NCBI GenBank assembly: GCA_937776645.1 | Contig: CALMRI010000007.1 | Span: forward strand, 118,878-182,877 | Reading direction: 5' to 3' | Length of the DNA stretch: 64,000 bases | Origin: an uncultured Alphaproteobacteria bacterium | GTDB taxonomy: Bacteria > Pseudomonadota > Alphaproteobacteria > Thalassobaculales > Thalassobaculaceae | Shown here: positions 1-7,644 of the stretch, in pieces | Position numbering within the stretch: position 1 is the stretch's first letter | Layout of the letters: each line of letters opens with the position of its first letter | Position numbers and translations under genes: made by a program | The notes under the pieces: model-generated | Seen by the model: the letters and a program-made list of their open reading frames with translations, nothing else | The model's database searches: none | What the model was told of the DNA's origin: nothing

Positions 1-1
1 G

Positions 2-106
2 GGCCTTGAGAAGGAGAACTCCCGCCTCAAGAGAATTGTTGCGGACCTTGAGCTGGATAAGCTGATCCTGCGGGAGAGCCTCGATTATCTAAAGCCGAAG
101 GTCTGA
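2..106 (+). CDS. IS3-family OrfA, C-terminal fragment (cut by the window edge)
   Basis: The first 34 codons visible encode a leucine- and charge-rich helix (LEKENSRLKRIVADLELDKL) typical of the C-terminal coiled coil of IS3-family OrfA, the DNA-binding and multimerisation half of the transposase. It ends with TGA at 104-106. OrfB is open in the -1 frame from position 61, so the two frames overlap, as in IS3 elements that make an OrfAB fusion by -1 frameshifting. I see no classical A6G slippery run in the overlap. Confidence 0.75.
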   Translation, partial: GLEKENSRLKRIVADLELDKLILRESLDYLKPKV

Positions 107-138
107 CGATTGCCGATCTGCGTCAGGCCCTAATCCAT

Positions 139-936
139 GTGCGTCAGAAACTCGGATCATCCGAGCGGCGGGCTTGCAAAACGATCGGCGTGGCACGGTC
201 CACACAGCGCTATGAGGCATCCCCTGAAAATGATGACAGCCTTCGGCTGGCTTTGATCAGATTGGCAAAGCAGTATGGCCGCTATGGTTACAGGAAGATT
301 GCCGCGTTACTCCGCATTGAAGGCTGGCAAGTCAATCACAAGAAGGTAGAGCGGCTGTGGAGGGAAGAGGGTCTCCAGATACCGCAACGTCACAGGAAGC
401 GGAAGCGCCTCTATCACAAGGACAGCTCTATCATCCGGCTGCGCCCCAAATATCGGAACCATATCTGGAGCATAGATTTCGTCCATGACAAGCTGGCCAA
501 CGGCCGGCCCTATAAAATGTTGACCGTGCTGGATGAATACACCCGCGAAGCTCTGTGCGTGGCCGTGAGGACTCGAATGGGCAATGCCGAGGTTCTGGAA
601 GCCCTCTATCCGCTCTTCTTGAAACACGGCAGACCAGAGTTCATCAGATCAGACAATGGTCCTGAGTTCATCGCAGAGAACTTTCAGACCTGGCTTACCA
701 AGGTTGGGATCAAGCCCATCCGTATCTATCCGGGGAGCCCCTGGGAGAACGGATACAACGAACGCTTCAACGGCACTCTGCGCAGGGAGGTTCTCAATGC
801 AGAGTGGTTCACATCAATCAGACAGGCTCAAATCGTCATCGAAACTTGGCTGAAACAGTACAATCACATCCGCCCGCATCAGGCTCTGAACATGCGTCCA
901 CCGATGCCCGAGACCCTATCAGAAAGTGGTACATAG
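139..936 (+). CDS. IS3-family transposase OrfB (DDE integrase core)
   Basis: 265-residue catalytic half of the IS3 transposase. An HTH_21-like N-terminal part (YGYRKIAALLRIEGW, about residues 46-60) precedes the rve integrase core. The three acidic residues are in WSIDFVHDKL, IRSDNGPEF and the E of SPWENGYNERFNGTLRRE, and the protein ends with the usual NHIRPHQAL motif. GTG at 139 is the first plausible start in this frame; no ATG occurs between the upstream stop at 58-60 and it, so expression may be by frameshift from orfA. The protein appears intact, so it could still act in trans. Confidence 0.9.
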   Translation: MRQKLGSSERRACKTIGVARSTQRYEASPENDDSLRLALIRLAKQYGRYGYRKIAALLRIEGWQVNHKKVERLWREEGLQIPQRHRKRKRLYHKDSSIIRLRPKYRNHIWSIDFVHDKLANGRPYKMLTVLDEYTREALCVAVRTRMGNAEVLEALYPLFLKHGRPEFIRSDNGPEFIAENFQTWLTKVGIKPIRIYPGSPWENGYNERFNGTLRREVLNAEWFTSIRQAQIVIETWLKQYNHIRPHQALNMRPPMPETLSESGT

Positions 937-951
937 AACGGGGGCTTTACA

Positions 952-1638
952 GGTTTCCTGCGCGCCGGGTGTTTCAAGCCGCTGACGTTTCCGTACCGCA
1001 GCCCAAAATTCTACGAAACCCGCGAGGATGGTCTGAAATGGCTGAAATCGGCGGGCGAGGCTGTCGGTCTTCCAGTGGTCACCGAGGTCATGCATATAGA
1101 AAAGATCGGGATCGTCGCCGAGCACGCGGACATGCTGCAGATAGGCACCCGCAACATGCAGAACTATCCGTTGCTCACCGAGGTCGGCAAGACCGGCATG
1201 CCGGTGATGCTGAAGCGGGGATACGGCTGTTCTCTGCGCGATTGGCTGATGGCCGCCGAATACATTGCTTTGGAGCATGACAATCTTGGCCAGGAGCAGA
1301 AAATTCTGCTTTGCGAGCGCGGTGTGGTCAGCAACCACACCCATCGCGCGACCTCGCGCTTCCTATTGGATCTCCAGGTCGTTCCGGCGGCGCAGGAGCT
1401 TACCCATCTTCCGGTGATGACCGACCCGTCCCATGCCACCTTCTGGCAGCCCTGGGTCAAGTCGATGATGCTGGCCTCAATCGCCGCCGGCGCCGACGGC
1501 TTGATGCTGGAAGTGCATCCTAACCCGCCCGAGGCCGCTGTCGACCCGTTGCAGTGCAGTTCCTTCGAGCAGTTCGAAGACATGATGACCGCGATGCGTC
1601 TGGTGGCGGCGGCGGTTGGTCGTACGATCGACGCCTGA
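952..1638 (+). pseudogene. Type I-beta DAHP synthase, 5' end removed by the IS3 insertion
   Basis: 3-deoxy-7-phosphoheptulonate synthase joins PEP and erythrose 4-phosphate, the first step of the shikimate pathway. The frame is open from the IS boundary and starts in mid-domain at FLRAGCFKPLTFPYRSP, the substrate-binding segment usually about 90-100 residues into the protein. The rest of the barrel is intact: QIGTRNMQNY, LKRGYG, LCERG, LPVMTDPSHAT, AAGADGLMLEVHPNP. About 228 codons remain. The N-terminal part, with the first barrel strands, is missing or lies upstream of the element. It belongs to the superfamily of KDO8P and sialic acid synthases, and its neighbours are sugar genes rather than housekeeping aro genes, so a role in an ulosonic-acid-like sugar is possible. 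Confidence 0.85.
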
Positions 1639-1872
1639 CCCGGAGCTTGGATCAAGCGGAGCGATGGCCGTTAGCCTACGATCGTCGATTGGAGCGGGCG
1701 GTTGCTGGCGCGGGTGACGTGCATCGACGGTGTATGCCCGAACGATACTGGGACCACCGAAATACTTTAGTTTTTGAGGTCGATCCGTCGAGATGGTGGC
1801 ATTTTACCTGGAAAATCACTTGGCGCGCAGGCGGGCAGCGGGTTACATCTTGCCCTGCACTGAGGATAAGGA

Positions 1873-2766
1873 ATGATGTCGGATACGCTATTTACCGCCT
1901 TTCTGGACAATTCAATTACCAATGCCACCGGACGTTTTGCTGCGTTACTCGGCCTTTCGCCGTCCAAGGGTGCGCGTTCGCCAGCCCTGTGGAACGCAGC
2001 TTTTGCGGCGGCTGGCGCCGATGCGGTGATGCATCCGTTCGATGTTAGCGAAGCCAATCTTCCCGGTCTTGTCGCGACTCTGAAAGCCGACCCGCGTTAT
2101 ATCGGCGGATCGGTCGCGGTGCCGCATAAGCAAGCCCTGGTGGCCCTTCTCGACCGATTGGAGCCCGAAGCCGAGAGGATCGGCGCGGTAAACGCGATTT
2201 ATCGGGATGGCACGGGTTTGGTGGGCGCCAACACCGATGGCGCCGGCGCCCTGGAGCAATTACGCGGCATGGTCGACGATTTGGGCGGCCGGCATGCGCT
2301 GCTGCTTGGCCTTGGTGGAGCCGGCCTCGCGGTGGCGGCCTATCTGGCCGGGAATGTCGCCAGCCTAAGGCTTGCCGATCGATCGCTGGGGAAGGCCCAG
2401 GCCTTCGCGGAACGGCTTGGTGGTAATGTCAGGGGTGTCGAACTGCCGAAGTCCTCAAGTGATCTGCGCGGCGTCAAACTGATCATAAATTGCACCTCTG
2501 TTGGTCACCAGGACGGCGACCAGGCCTCGTCGCTTGGCGACAACAGCGAGCCGTTGCTGGATGCGATGCCCGACGATACGGTGATCTATGATATTATTTA
2601 CCAGCCTGCGGAGACAGAGTTGCTGCGTCAGGCCAAGGTGATCGGCCTTACCACCCTGAACGGTTTGGGGATGAACTTGGATCAGGCAGTCATCGCCTTC
2701 GAAAAAGCCAACCCAAGCCTTTTGACGACCGACGAGATCCGAGACGCTATGCAATCCGCCGGCTGA
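1873..2766 (+). CDS. Shikimate dehydrogenase-like protein (AroE family)
   Basis: 297 residues, the usual AroE length. The N-terminal catalytic domain has a divergent SPxxH-type motif (RSPALWNAAF), the GGSVAVPHK segment with the catalytic lysine, and GAVNAIYRDG…GANTDGAG with the catalytic aspartate. A Rossmann domain follows (LLGLGGAGLAVAAYL, about residues 143-157), and then NCTSVG and NGLGMNLDQA near the C-terminus. It probably reduces or oxidises a cyclic keto acid with NAD(P). The histidine usual in the SPxxHN motif is replaced by tryptophan, so the substrate may not be shikimate. A GAGG about 7 bases upstream supports ATG 1873; ATG 1876 is the alternative. It lies 7 bases from the SAF-domain gene. 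Confidence 0.8.
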   Translation: MMSDTLFTAFLDNSITNATGRFAALLGLSPSKGARSPALWNAAFAAAGADAVMHPFDVSEANLPGLVATLKADPRYIGGSVAVPHKQALVALLDRLEPEAERIGAVNAIYRDGTGLVGANTDGAGALEQLRGMVDDLGGRHALLLGLGGAGLAVAAYLAGNVASLRLADRSLGKAQAFAERLGGNVRGVELPKSSSDLRGVKLIINCTSVGHQDGDQASSLGDNSEPLLDAMPDDTVIYDIIYQPAETELLRQAKVIGLTTLNGLGMNLDQAVIAFEKANPSLLTTDEIRDAMQSAG

Positions 2767-2773
2767 GTGATCC

Positions 2774-3277
2774 ATGGCTGTTATTTTCGTCCTGGCGGGC
2801 CCTGGGAGCGGGTTTTCTCCACCGCCCCGCACCGATGCTTGGCCGCATGATTTCGACCGGGTCACCGACAGTCCGTTGGAGACGGTCATTGCGGATTATG
2901 ACGTGGTCATCCCCGCTGATCAGCTGCGCCAGGCGCTGCGCCTTGGACGCGGGGTTAAACTGGCTTATCTGTGCACCCGCTTTGAAGCGCTGGGCCAGCT
3001 GACCCCGCTCGCGGGCGCCGCCGATATCTTGTTCCAGCCAAGTCTTTTGGCTTGTCTCGATCGCTACCGCACCGCGCGCGCAACGCTTGCCGCCGGTCGA
3101 GCCTTGAGCGCTGGTCAGCGGCTCACGGCGGAAGATTTGGTGGAGCAAATTGGCGGGCGAGGGATCGTGGCCAGTCTGAAAGCCACTGTCATCGACCGTC
3201 GGCTGCTTTATGATCTAAGCGCCGGTGCCGCTATCGACTTCGGTATGATCGGGGAATCCACGGAGGAGCCACGGTGA
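2774..3277 (+). CDS. Small SAF-domain protein (antifreeze-like, as at the NeuB C-terminus)
   Basis: 167 residues. The last 60 or so form a recognisable SAF unit (RALSAGQRLTAEDLVEQI … GRGIVASLKATVIDRRL … DLSAGAAIDF), the module found after the catalytic barrel of sialic acid synthase NeuB, where it closes the active site of the partner subunit. Residues 1-100 match nothing I recognise. A stand-alone SAF protein beside a NeuB-superfamily barrel (the DAHP synthase) suggests a split ulosonate synthase; that is inference. Its stop codon overlaps the GTG start of the following glycosyltransferase, indicating translational coupling. Confidence 0.6.
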   Translation: MAVIFVLAGPGSGFSPPPRTDAWPHDFDRVTDSPLETVIADYDVVIPADQLRQALRLGRGVKLAYLCTRFEALGQLTPLAGAADILFQPSLLACLDRYRTARATLAAGRALSAGQRLTAEDLVEQIGGRGIVASLKATVIDRRLLYDLSAGAAIDFGMIGESTEEPR

Positions 3278-3319
3278 TCAGTGTGGTGTTGCGTGCCAAG
3301 AACGAGGCGTTCTGGATGG

Positions 3320-3352
3320 ATCCGTGCCTATCCGCTTAACGCCCATACCCAC
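3320..3352 (+). repeat. Left terminal inverted repeat of the IS1595 element
   Basis: The first 18 bases (ATCCGTGCCTATCCGCTT) are exactly the reverse complement of 4409-4426, and the similarity continues with mismatches to about 3352. The outermost six bases also read into the host gene, so the true element end may lie one to six bases inside. Confidence 0.8.
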
Positions 3353-4422
3353 AACATGTAGGATGCTGCCACTCTCCCGAATATAACCCCGCCCTTGTCG
3401 GCGCGGTCGTGTCCCCGGCCATCCCAAGGAGCGACCGGAAGGCATTGAATGGGTAGAAGCGGCGATTGAAGCGGAACGTGAACTCGTTGAGGTATGCCTG
3501 GAGGTGCTTGGCGCTGACGCCGTGGTGAATGCCGTTTAGCCAGGTTTTCAAGTTCGAGAACACCAGATGGACGATGGGCATGAACTCTTCCGAAACTTCT
3601 GGGTCGCCGCACTGTGCAATCGCGTGGTGATCGTAGCCGTCCTTCCGTAGCCCATCGTAACCGCTCCAATCGTCGGTAATGATCAGCGTGCCGGGGTCGA
3701 CGATGCTCTTGACGAAACCACCCAGCGATTCCGCGCTACGGTCGGCGGCAATCGCCAGACGCACCCGACCGGCGTAGCGACCGTCCCGCCGGTTGCCCTG
3801 GGTGGTACCCGGTTCACGGTGTCGCACTTCGACGGCCGCGGCCACCAGCACTTTGTGATGGACACCACGGCCCTCGCCGCGCGTCCGTCCGCCCACCCAC
3901 GTCTCATCCACCTCGACATGCTGGTCGGCGAGCCCGCCGATACGGTCTTGATCGGGGCGCACCATGGCGGAGCGGAGCTTGTGGAGAATGCCGAACGCCG
4001 TCTCGTAGCGTGACAGCCCAAGCTGGCGTTGGAACTGCACGGCAGACAAGCCGGGTGTCTGGCTGGCCACCAGATAGGCAGCCCAAAACCACACGCTGAG
4101 CGGCGTATGGCTGCGCTCCATGATGGTGCCAACGGTCAGGCCGGTGTTCTTGCGGCAGGACCGGCACCGCAGGACACCGGGTCGGTTCTCGAAGCGGAAG
4201 GGATCGCCAACAATGCCGCAATGGGGACAAGCGAACCCGTCATTCCATCGAGATTTTTCCAGGTAGGCGGCGCAGGCCGCATCGTCAGGAAAAAGTCGCT
4301 GGAACCCCGGAAGCGATTCCGGGAACGGAAGGTCATCTCGGTCGAGAACGTCCACAGCCGCCTCCTATCCGCTTGACGCCCACCCTAGATGTAGGGGGTG
4401 TGGGTGTCAAGCGGATAGGCAC
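3322..4422 (-). mobile_element. IS1595-family insertion sequence (ISXO2-like transposase)
   Basis: About 1.1 kb, with one transposase gene on the minus strand. Ends are marked by inverted repeats around 3320-3352 and 4394-4426; the outer 18 bases match perfectly. A GGAT tetranucleotide occurs at both junctions (3318-3321 and 4423-4426); I see no clean 8-bp duplication of the kind usual in this family, so the exact boundary is uncertain by a few bases. A third copy of the terminal motif lies just inside the right end (about 4364-4384), inverted relative to the right terminus. The element splits a glycosyltransferase. Confidence 0.85.
3336..4355 (-). CDS. IS1595-family transposase
   Basis: 339 residues from a GTG start. 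A zinc-ribbon region comes first (CPHCG about residue 44, CRSCR about 63), then the DDE_Tnp_IS1595 (ISXO2-like) catalytic core: VDETWVGGRTRGEGRG, ITDDWSGYDGL and the downstream HLVFSNLKTWLNGIHHGV, giving the D, D and N positions of the IS1595 active site. The C-terminal FTFRFNRR…FNAFRSLLG is also typical. The stop codon (3336-3338) lies inside the left inverted repeat. Nothing appears broken, so the enzyme may be active. Confidence 0.92.
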   Translation of the reverse strand: MDVLDRDDLPFPESLPGFQRLFPDDAACAAYLEKSRWNDGFACPHCGIVGDPFRFENRPGVLRCRSCRKNTGLTVGTIMERSHTPLSVWFWAAYLVASQTPGLSAVQFQRQLGLSRYETAFGILHKLRSAMVRPDQDRIGGLADQHVEVDETWVGGRTRGEGRGVHHKVLVAAAVEVRHREPGTTQGNRRDGRYAGRVRLAIAADRSAESLGGFVKSIVDPGTLIITDDWSGYDGLRKDGYDHHAIAQCGDPEVSEEFMPIVHLVFSNLKTWLNGIHHGVSAKHLQAYLNEFTFRFNRRFYPFNAFRSLLGMAGDTTAPTRAGLYSGEWQHPTCCGYGR

Positions 4423-4426
4423 GGAT
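4394..4426 (-). repeat. Right terminal inverted repeat of the IS1595 element
   Basis: Mirror of 3320-3352; the outer 18 bases match perfectly. A further imperfect copy of the same motif in opposite orientation lies at about 4364-4384, so the right end can also form a local hairpin upstream of the transposase start. Confidence 0.8.
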
Positions 4427-5058
4427 AGACGCTGCCTGACGGCGTTGCGCAATCAGCGCGTGCCGGGGATCGATGTAGTGCTGGTCGATAACGAATCGAC
4501 GGACGACACGGTGGCTATCGCCGAAGCGCACGGGGTGACCATTCGCCGGATCGCGCGCGAAGATTTCTCCTATGGTAGGGCGCTCAATATCGGAATCGAT
4601 ACGGCGCGCCACGATGTCGTGGCGTTGCTGTCGTCGCATTGCGTGCCGATTGACGAGCTATGGGCGGACTATCTGCTGGCGCATCTCGGTCCCGATGGAG
4701 ATCCGCTGGTCTGCGGTGTCTATGGGCGCCAGGAGCCGATGCCCGATACCAGCGCCATCGACCGCCGCGATCTGTGGACGACGTTTCGCGATGAGCGGGT
4801 ACGGCAACGCCAGGACTATTTTTTCCATAACGCTAATTCGGGTATTCGCAAAACGATCTGGCGGGATGAACCCTTCGACGAGGTTATTCGTGGGGTCGAG
4901 GATCGGGAATGGGGCAAGCGAATGATCCAGCTTGGCCATGAGATTGTCTACGAGCCGCATCTGCGGGTCTATCACCAGCATGGTATTCACCAGGGCCGTG
5001 ACGAGGGGCGGGCCAAGCGGGTCGCCGAGGTGATCGATTATATCCGAACAAGCGCGCC

Positions 5059-5721
5059 ATGAGCCACACCCTAGTCATCATTCCGGTCCTGGCGGCATCG
5101 AAGAGTACCGAGGCGATACTTAAGTCCCTCAAGGGCCCGTCCAGCTTGCAGCGGACTTTGTCCGCGGCATTGGAGGATCTGCCTGGGGCGACCATCGTGG
5201 TGACCACGGATAGCGATGTTGTCGCGGCCCAGGCAAGCCAGGTTGGCGAGAGCATTATCCTTAGGGAGCGGACTGCGGAATCCTATACCGGCGCGTTGAT
5301 CGACGTGCTTGACGCACATCCCGCTGATCACATCGCGGTGGTCGAGGCTACTCACCCGTTCCGGCCGCGCGGCCTGATCCGCCGTACCGTGGAGAACTTG
5401 GTAGAGCGTGACCATCTGGATAGTGTCGTTTGCGCCCGTCAATTTCGCGCCAATCTCTGGCGTCTTGATGGCGCGAACTCAATCACCGCGCTCCGGCCCG
5501 GCGGTGATCATCGCGACGTCACGTATTTTCAGGAGATGGTTGGATTGGCGCTGGCGACCAGGCCAGATCTGATTCGCGATGGACGGCGGCTTGGCGATGC
5601 CGTTGGCTTCGAAGTCGTTGACCAGTTTTGGGCTCTTGTCGACATCCGGGACGACGACACCCATGCGGTGGCTGAGCTGGTTGCGGACCGATTGAGCGAC
5701 CTCAGGGACAAAATCGAATGA
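5059..5721 (+). CDS. Divergent acylneuraminate cytidylyltransferase-like protein
   Basis: 220 residues of GT-A-like nucleotidyltransferase fold, most like CMP-sialate/CMP-KDO synthetases: an N-terminal beta strand (LVIIPVLAASKS), VVTTDSDVVAAQA, an acidic ALIDVLDAHPADHIAVVEATHPFRP region equivalent to the usual LQPTSPLR segment, then LDSVVCARQF and a C-terminal VGFEVVDQFWALVDIRDD. The CTP-binding signature (ARGGSKGxPxKN) is not conserved; LAASKSTEAILKS stands in its place, so activity may be lost or changed. It overlaps both neighbours by 4 bases (ATGA), and the next gene encodes a canonical family member. It could be a non-catalytic partner or use another substrate. Confidence 0.65.
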   Translation: MSHTLVIIPVLAASKSTEAILKSLKGPSSLQRTLSAALEDLPGATIVVTTDSDVVAAQASQVGESIILRERTAESYTGALIDVLDAHPADHIAVVEATHPFRPRGLIRRTVENLVERDHLDSVVCARQFRANLWRLDGANSITALRPGGDHRDVTYFQEMVGLALATRPDLIRDGRRLGDAVGFEVVDQFWALVDIRDDDTHAVAELVADRLSDLRDKIE

Positions 5722-6431
5722 GCACTTCCGATAAACGCACCATCGCCCTTATTCCAGCGCGCGGCGGCTCGAAGGGGTTGCCGGGCAAGAACGTGCGGTT
5801 GATCGGTGGCAAGCCATTGATAGCGCATTCGGTGGAGCATGCGATTCGCTCCGGTGTTTGCGACCGGGTGCTCGTGACCACCGACAGCCTTGAGATCAAG
5901 GCCGCCGCCGAGGCCGCCGGCGCCTGGTGTCCGTTCCTGCGCGAAACCGGTCTGGCCGAGGACCTGACGCCGACCGAACCAGTGCTGACCGATGCATTGG
6001 CTAAGGCCGAGGCGCTCGATGGCGCTTTCGACATCGTCGTTTTCCTGCAGCCGACCGACATTTTTCGCAAACCGGAATGGATCACCCGGGCGGTCAACAC
6101 GATGAAAGCCGACGACAGTTTGGAAAGCGTCTTCGTCGCTGACAAGACCCACAAGAATTTTTGGTACCGAAACGATGCCGGAGAGTGGCAGCGAGTCTTC
6201 GACTGGATGGCGGTATATGGACCGCGCCAGACCCGCACCCCGTTGTTCCGCGAGGATACCGGGCTGGCCAGCGCCATTCGCTCTTCGCTGATACGCCAGG
6301 GCAGGCGGACCGGCCATAAGGTAGAGATCATAGAGATCGACGATACCGCCTCAGGCATCGATATTCACAATGCCTTTGATTTTCATCTAGCTCAAACCGC
6401 GCTTAATTATTTCGAGCAGCACGGCGAATAG
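5718..6431 (+). CDS. CMP-N-acylneuraminate cytidylyltransferase family protein (NeuA-like)
   Basis: 237 residues. The canonical CTP-binding motif IPARGGSKGLPGKNVR is at residues 12-27, followed by GGKPLIAHSVEHAI, VLVTTDSLEIKAAA, the VVFLQPTDIFRKP substrate segment and the C-terminal DTASGIDIHNAFDF that holds the metal-binding acidic residue. The family activates a 2-keto-3-deoxy sugar acid (sialic, legionaminic, pseudaminic acid or KDO) with CTP to give a CMP-sugar for a glycosyltransferase. Which sugar is used here cannot be read from the sequence. Neighbours (DAHP synthase barrel, SAF protein, glycosyltransferase) suggest an ulosonic acid. Translationally coupled to the preceding paralogue. 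Confidence 0.85.
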   Translation: MSTSDKRTIALIPARGGSKGLPGKNVRLIGGKPLIAHSVEHAIRSGVCDRVLVTTDSLEIKAAAEAAGAWCPFLRETGLAEDLTPTEPVLTDALAKAEALDGAFDIVVFLQPTDIFRKPEWITRAVNTMKADDSLESVFVADKTHKNFWYRNDAGEWQRVFDWMAVYGPRQTRTPLFREDTGLASAIRSSLIRQGRRTGHKVEIIEIDDTASGIDIHNAFDFHLAQTALNYFEQHGE

Positions 6432-6449
6432 CCGGACGGTGCGCGTCGG

Positions 6450-7637
6450 ATGACGGTTGCTATGGATCCTGCCAATCAACGGCTTGTGGACTTGGCGCGT
6501 CAGGCGACCGCGGATCAGGACTGGACGAGCGCCGCGCGGTTGTTTCGCGAGTTGGCCAAGGCGCGCCCGGAGACGGCGTCAAACTGGCACAATCTCGCCC
6601 TGGCTGCAACGCGGCGGGATGGCACCGCGGAAGTAGCGGATTTACGCCGAGCGGTACTGCTGGCGCCGGGTGAGCCCCGATATTTGAATAATCTGTTGGT
6701 CGGTGCAGCTGAGGTAGCGTGCGTCCGGCTGATTGCGCGCCTGCTGGTTTTGGCGCCGACCCATGCGAGAGCCTTGGCCGATCGGTCCTTCGTGTTGTTG
6801 AGGGCCGGTGACTATGATCGGGCGTTTGGCACGGCTCGGCGCGCGCAGGTGGCTGACCCGAGCTTGGCCGAGGGGGTGGCCCGGGCCGGCCAGGCCAAGG
6901 CGCGTTTGACTAGGGTCGTGCTGGCGAAGACGTTGTACCGGCGCTATCTGATGCTCGACCCAACGGATAGTACCGGGCTGGGCCGGGATCTGGCTCGGAT
7001 TGGCGGGCTTGGGACGACGCAGGCGATGACGCCGGCCTTTGTCGCCGGGGTCTTCGACGGCTACGCGGCCGGCTTCGATAGCCATTTGATCGATACGCTT
7101 GGCTATATCGGGCCTCGGGTGCTTGGCGAGATGCTTGATGCGCTGATTACGAGCCCGATAGAGTGCGTTGTTGATCTTGGCTGTGGGAGCGGGCTTTCGG
7201 GATTAACGTTGCGGCTATTGGCGCGCCAACTGATCGGCGTTGATCTGTCCGCCCGGATGCTCGAGCGGGCCTGGCAAAGGGGCATTTACGACGCCCTGCA
7301 CCAAGCGGAAATTGTCTCCTGGCTGACCCTGGACCAAGGTTGCTATGGATTAGCGATGGCGGCGGACGTGACCTCCTATCTCAGAGACTTGCAGCCGTTT
7401 TTTCAGGCAGTGGTTAGCGTGCTGGAGGCGGGTGGCAGGGTGGCGATGACCGCCCATGAGCAAGCCGAAGGCGATTTCGCAATTGTCGAAGGCGAAACCT
7501 ATAGTCATTCCGAGGCTTATCTTCATCGTGTGGCCGTCGCGGCGGGCTTAGCTATCGAGCAACAGACGCGCGGCGCCATGCGGGAAGAAAAAAAGCGACC
7601 CTTGCCAACGCTTTTCCTAGTATTGAGGAAGCAATAG
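6450..7637 (+). CDS. TPR-domain protein with C-terminal SAM-dependent methyltransferase
   Basis: 395 residues. The first half (about 1-185) is made of helical tetratricopeptide-like repeats with alanine/leucine spacing (DQDWTSAARLFRELAKARPE…). The second half has a class I methyltransferase fold: motif I VVDLGCGSGLSGLTLR (about 241-256), LIGVDLSARML as the second strand with its acidic ribose-binding residue, then LAMAADVTSYL, and a late VLEAGGRVAMTAHE. Such TPR-methyltransferases occur beside surface polysaccharide and flagellar glycosylation genes. The methylated substrate is unknown; a sugar or carrier in this cluster is a guess from context. It starts 19 bases after the NeuA-like gene. 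Confidence 0.75.
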   Translation: MTVAMDPANQRLVDLARQATADQDWTSAARLFRELAKARPETASNWHNLALAATRRDGTAEVADLRRAVLLAPGEPRYLNNLLVGAAEVACVRLIARLLVLAPTHARALADRSFVLLRAGDYDRAFGTARRAQVADPSLAEGVARAGQAKARLTRVVLAKTLYRRYLMLDPTDSTGLGRDLARIGGLGTTQAMTPAFVAGVFDGYAAGFDSHLIDTLGYIGPRVLGEMLDALITSPIECVVDLGCGSGLSGLTLRLLARQLIGVDLSARMLERAWQRGIYDALHQAEIVSWLTLDQGCYGLAMAADVTSYLRDLQPFFQAVVSVLEAGGRVAMTAHEQAEGDFAIVEGETYSHSEAYLHRVAVAAGLAIEQQTRGAMREEKKRPLPTLFLVLRKQ

Positions 7638-7644
7638 CGCTCGT

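Larger units (their letters stand above)
1..951 (+). mobile_element. IS3-family insertion sequence, right-hand part
   Basis: The left end lies outside the window. What is present is the 3' end of orfA, all of orfB and a probable right terminus. The sequence up to about 951 ends in CA (…GGGGCTTTACA), so read inward the end starts TGTAAAGCCCCC, fitting the TG…CA ends usual for IS3-family elements. Immediately after it the reading frame of a DAHP synthase begins in mid-gene, so the element has inserted into that gene. The exact end is inferred from the CA rule and the start of host homology. The target duplication cannot be checked because the other end is missing. Confidence 0.8.
3274..5062 (+). 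pseudogene. Family 2 glycosyltransferase, interrupted by the IS1595-family element
   Basis: The first codons, from GTG 3274, read VISVVLRAKNEAFWMD, the start of a GT2 (GT-A fold) domain. The frame then enters the IS and stops at 3337-3339. Beyond the element it resumes in another frame from about 4424 as DRRCLTALRNQRVPGIDVV, then VDNESTDDTV, FSYGRALNIG, LLSSHCVP, FFHNANSGIR and EDREWGKRM, ending at 5062. Removing 3322-4426, which leaves one copy of the GGAT found at both junctions, gives one continuous frame of about 228 codons. The downstream part cannot fold as a GT-A domain alone because the first nucleotide-binding strand is missing. ATGA overlap with the next gene. Confidence 0.85.

Noticed and set aside
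307..627. 106-residue minus-strand frame inside the IS3 orfB
   Set aside because: Antisense shadow of the transposase core; no independent features.
3904..4230. Several long frames inside the IS1595 element on both strands
   Set aside because: Arg/Pro-rich shadows of the transposase gene caused by high GC.
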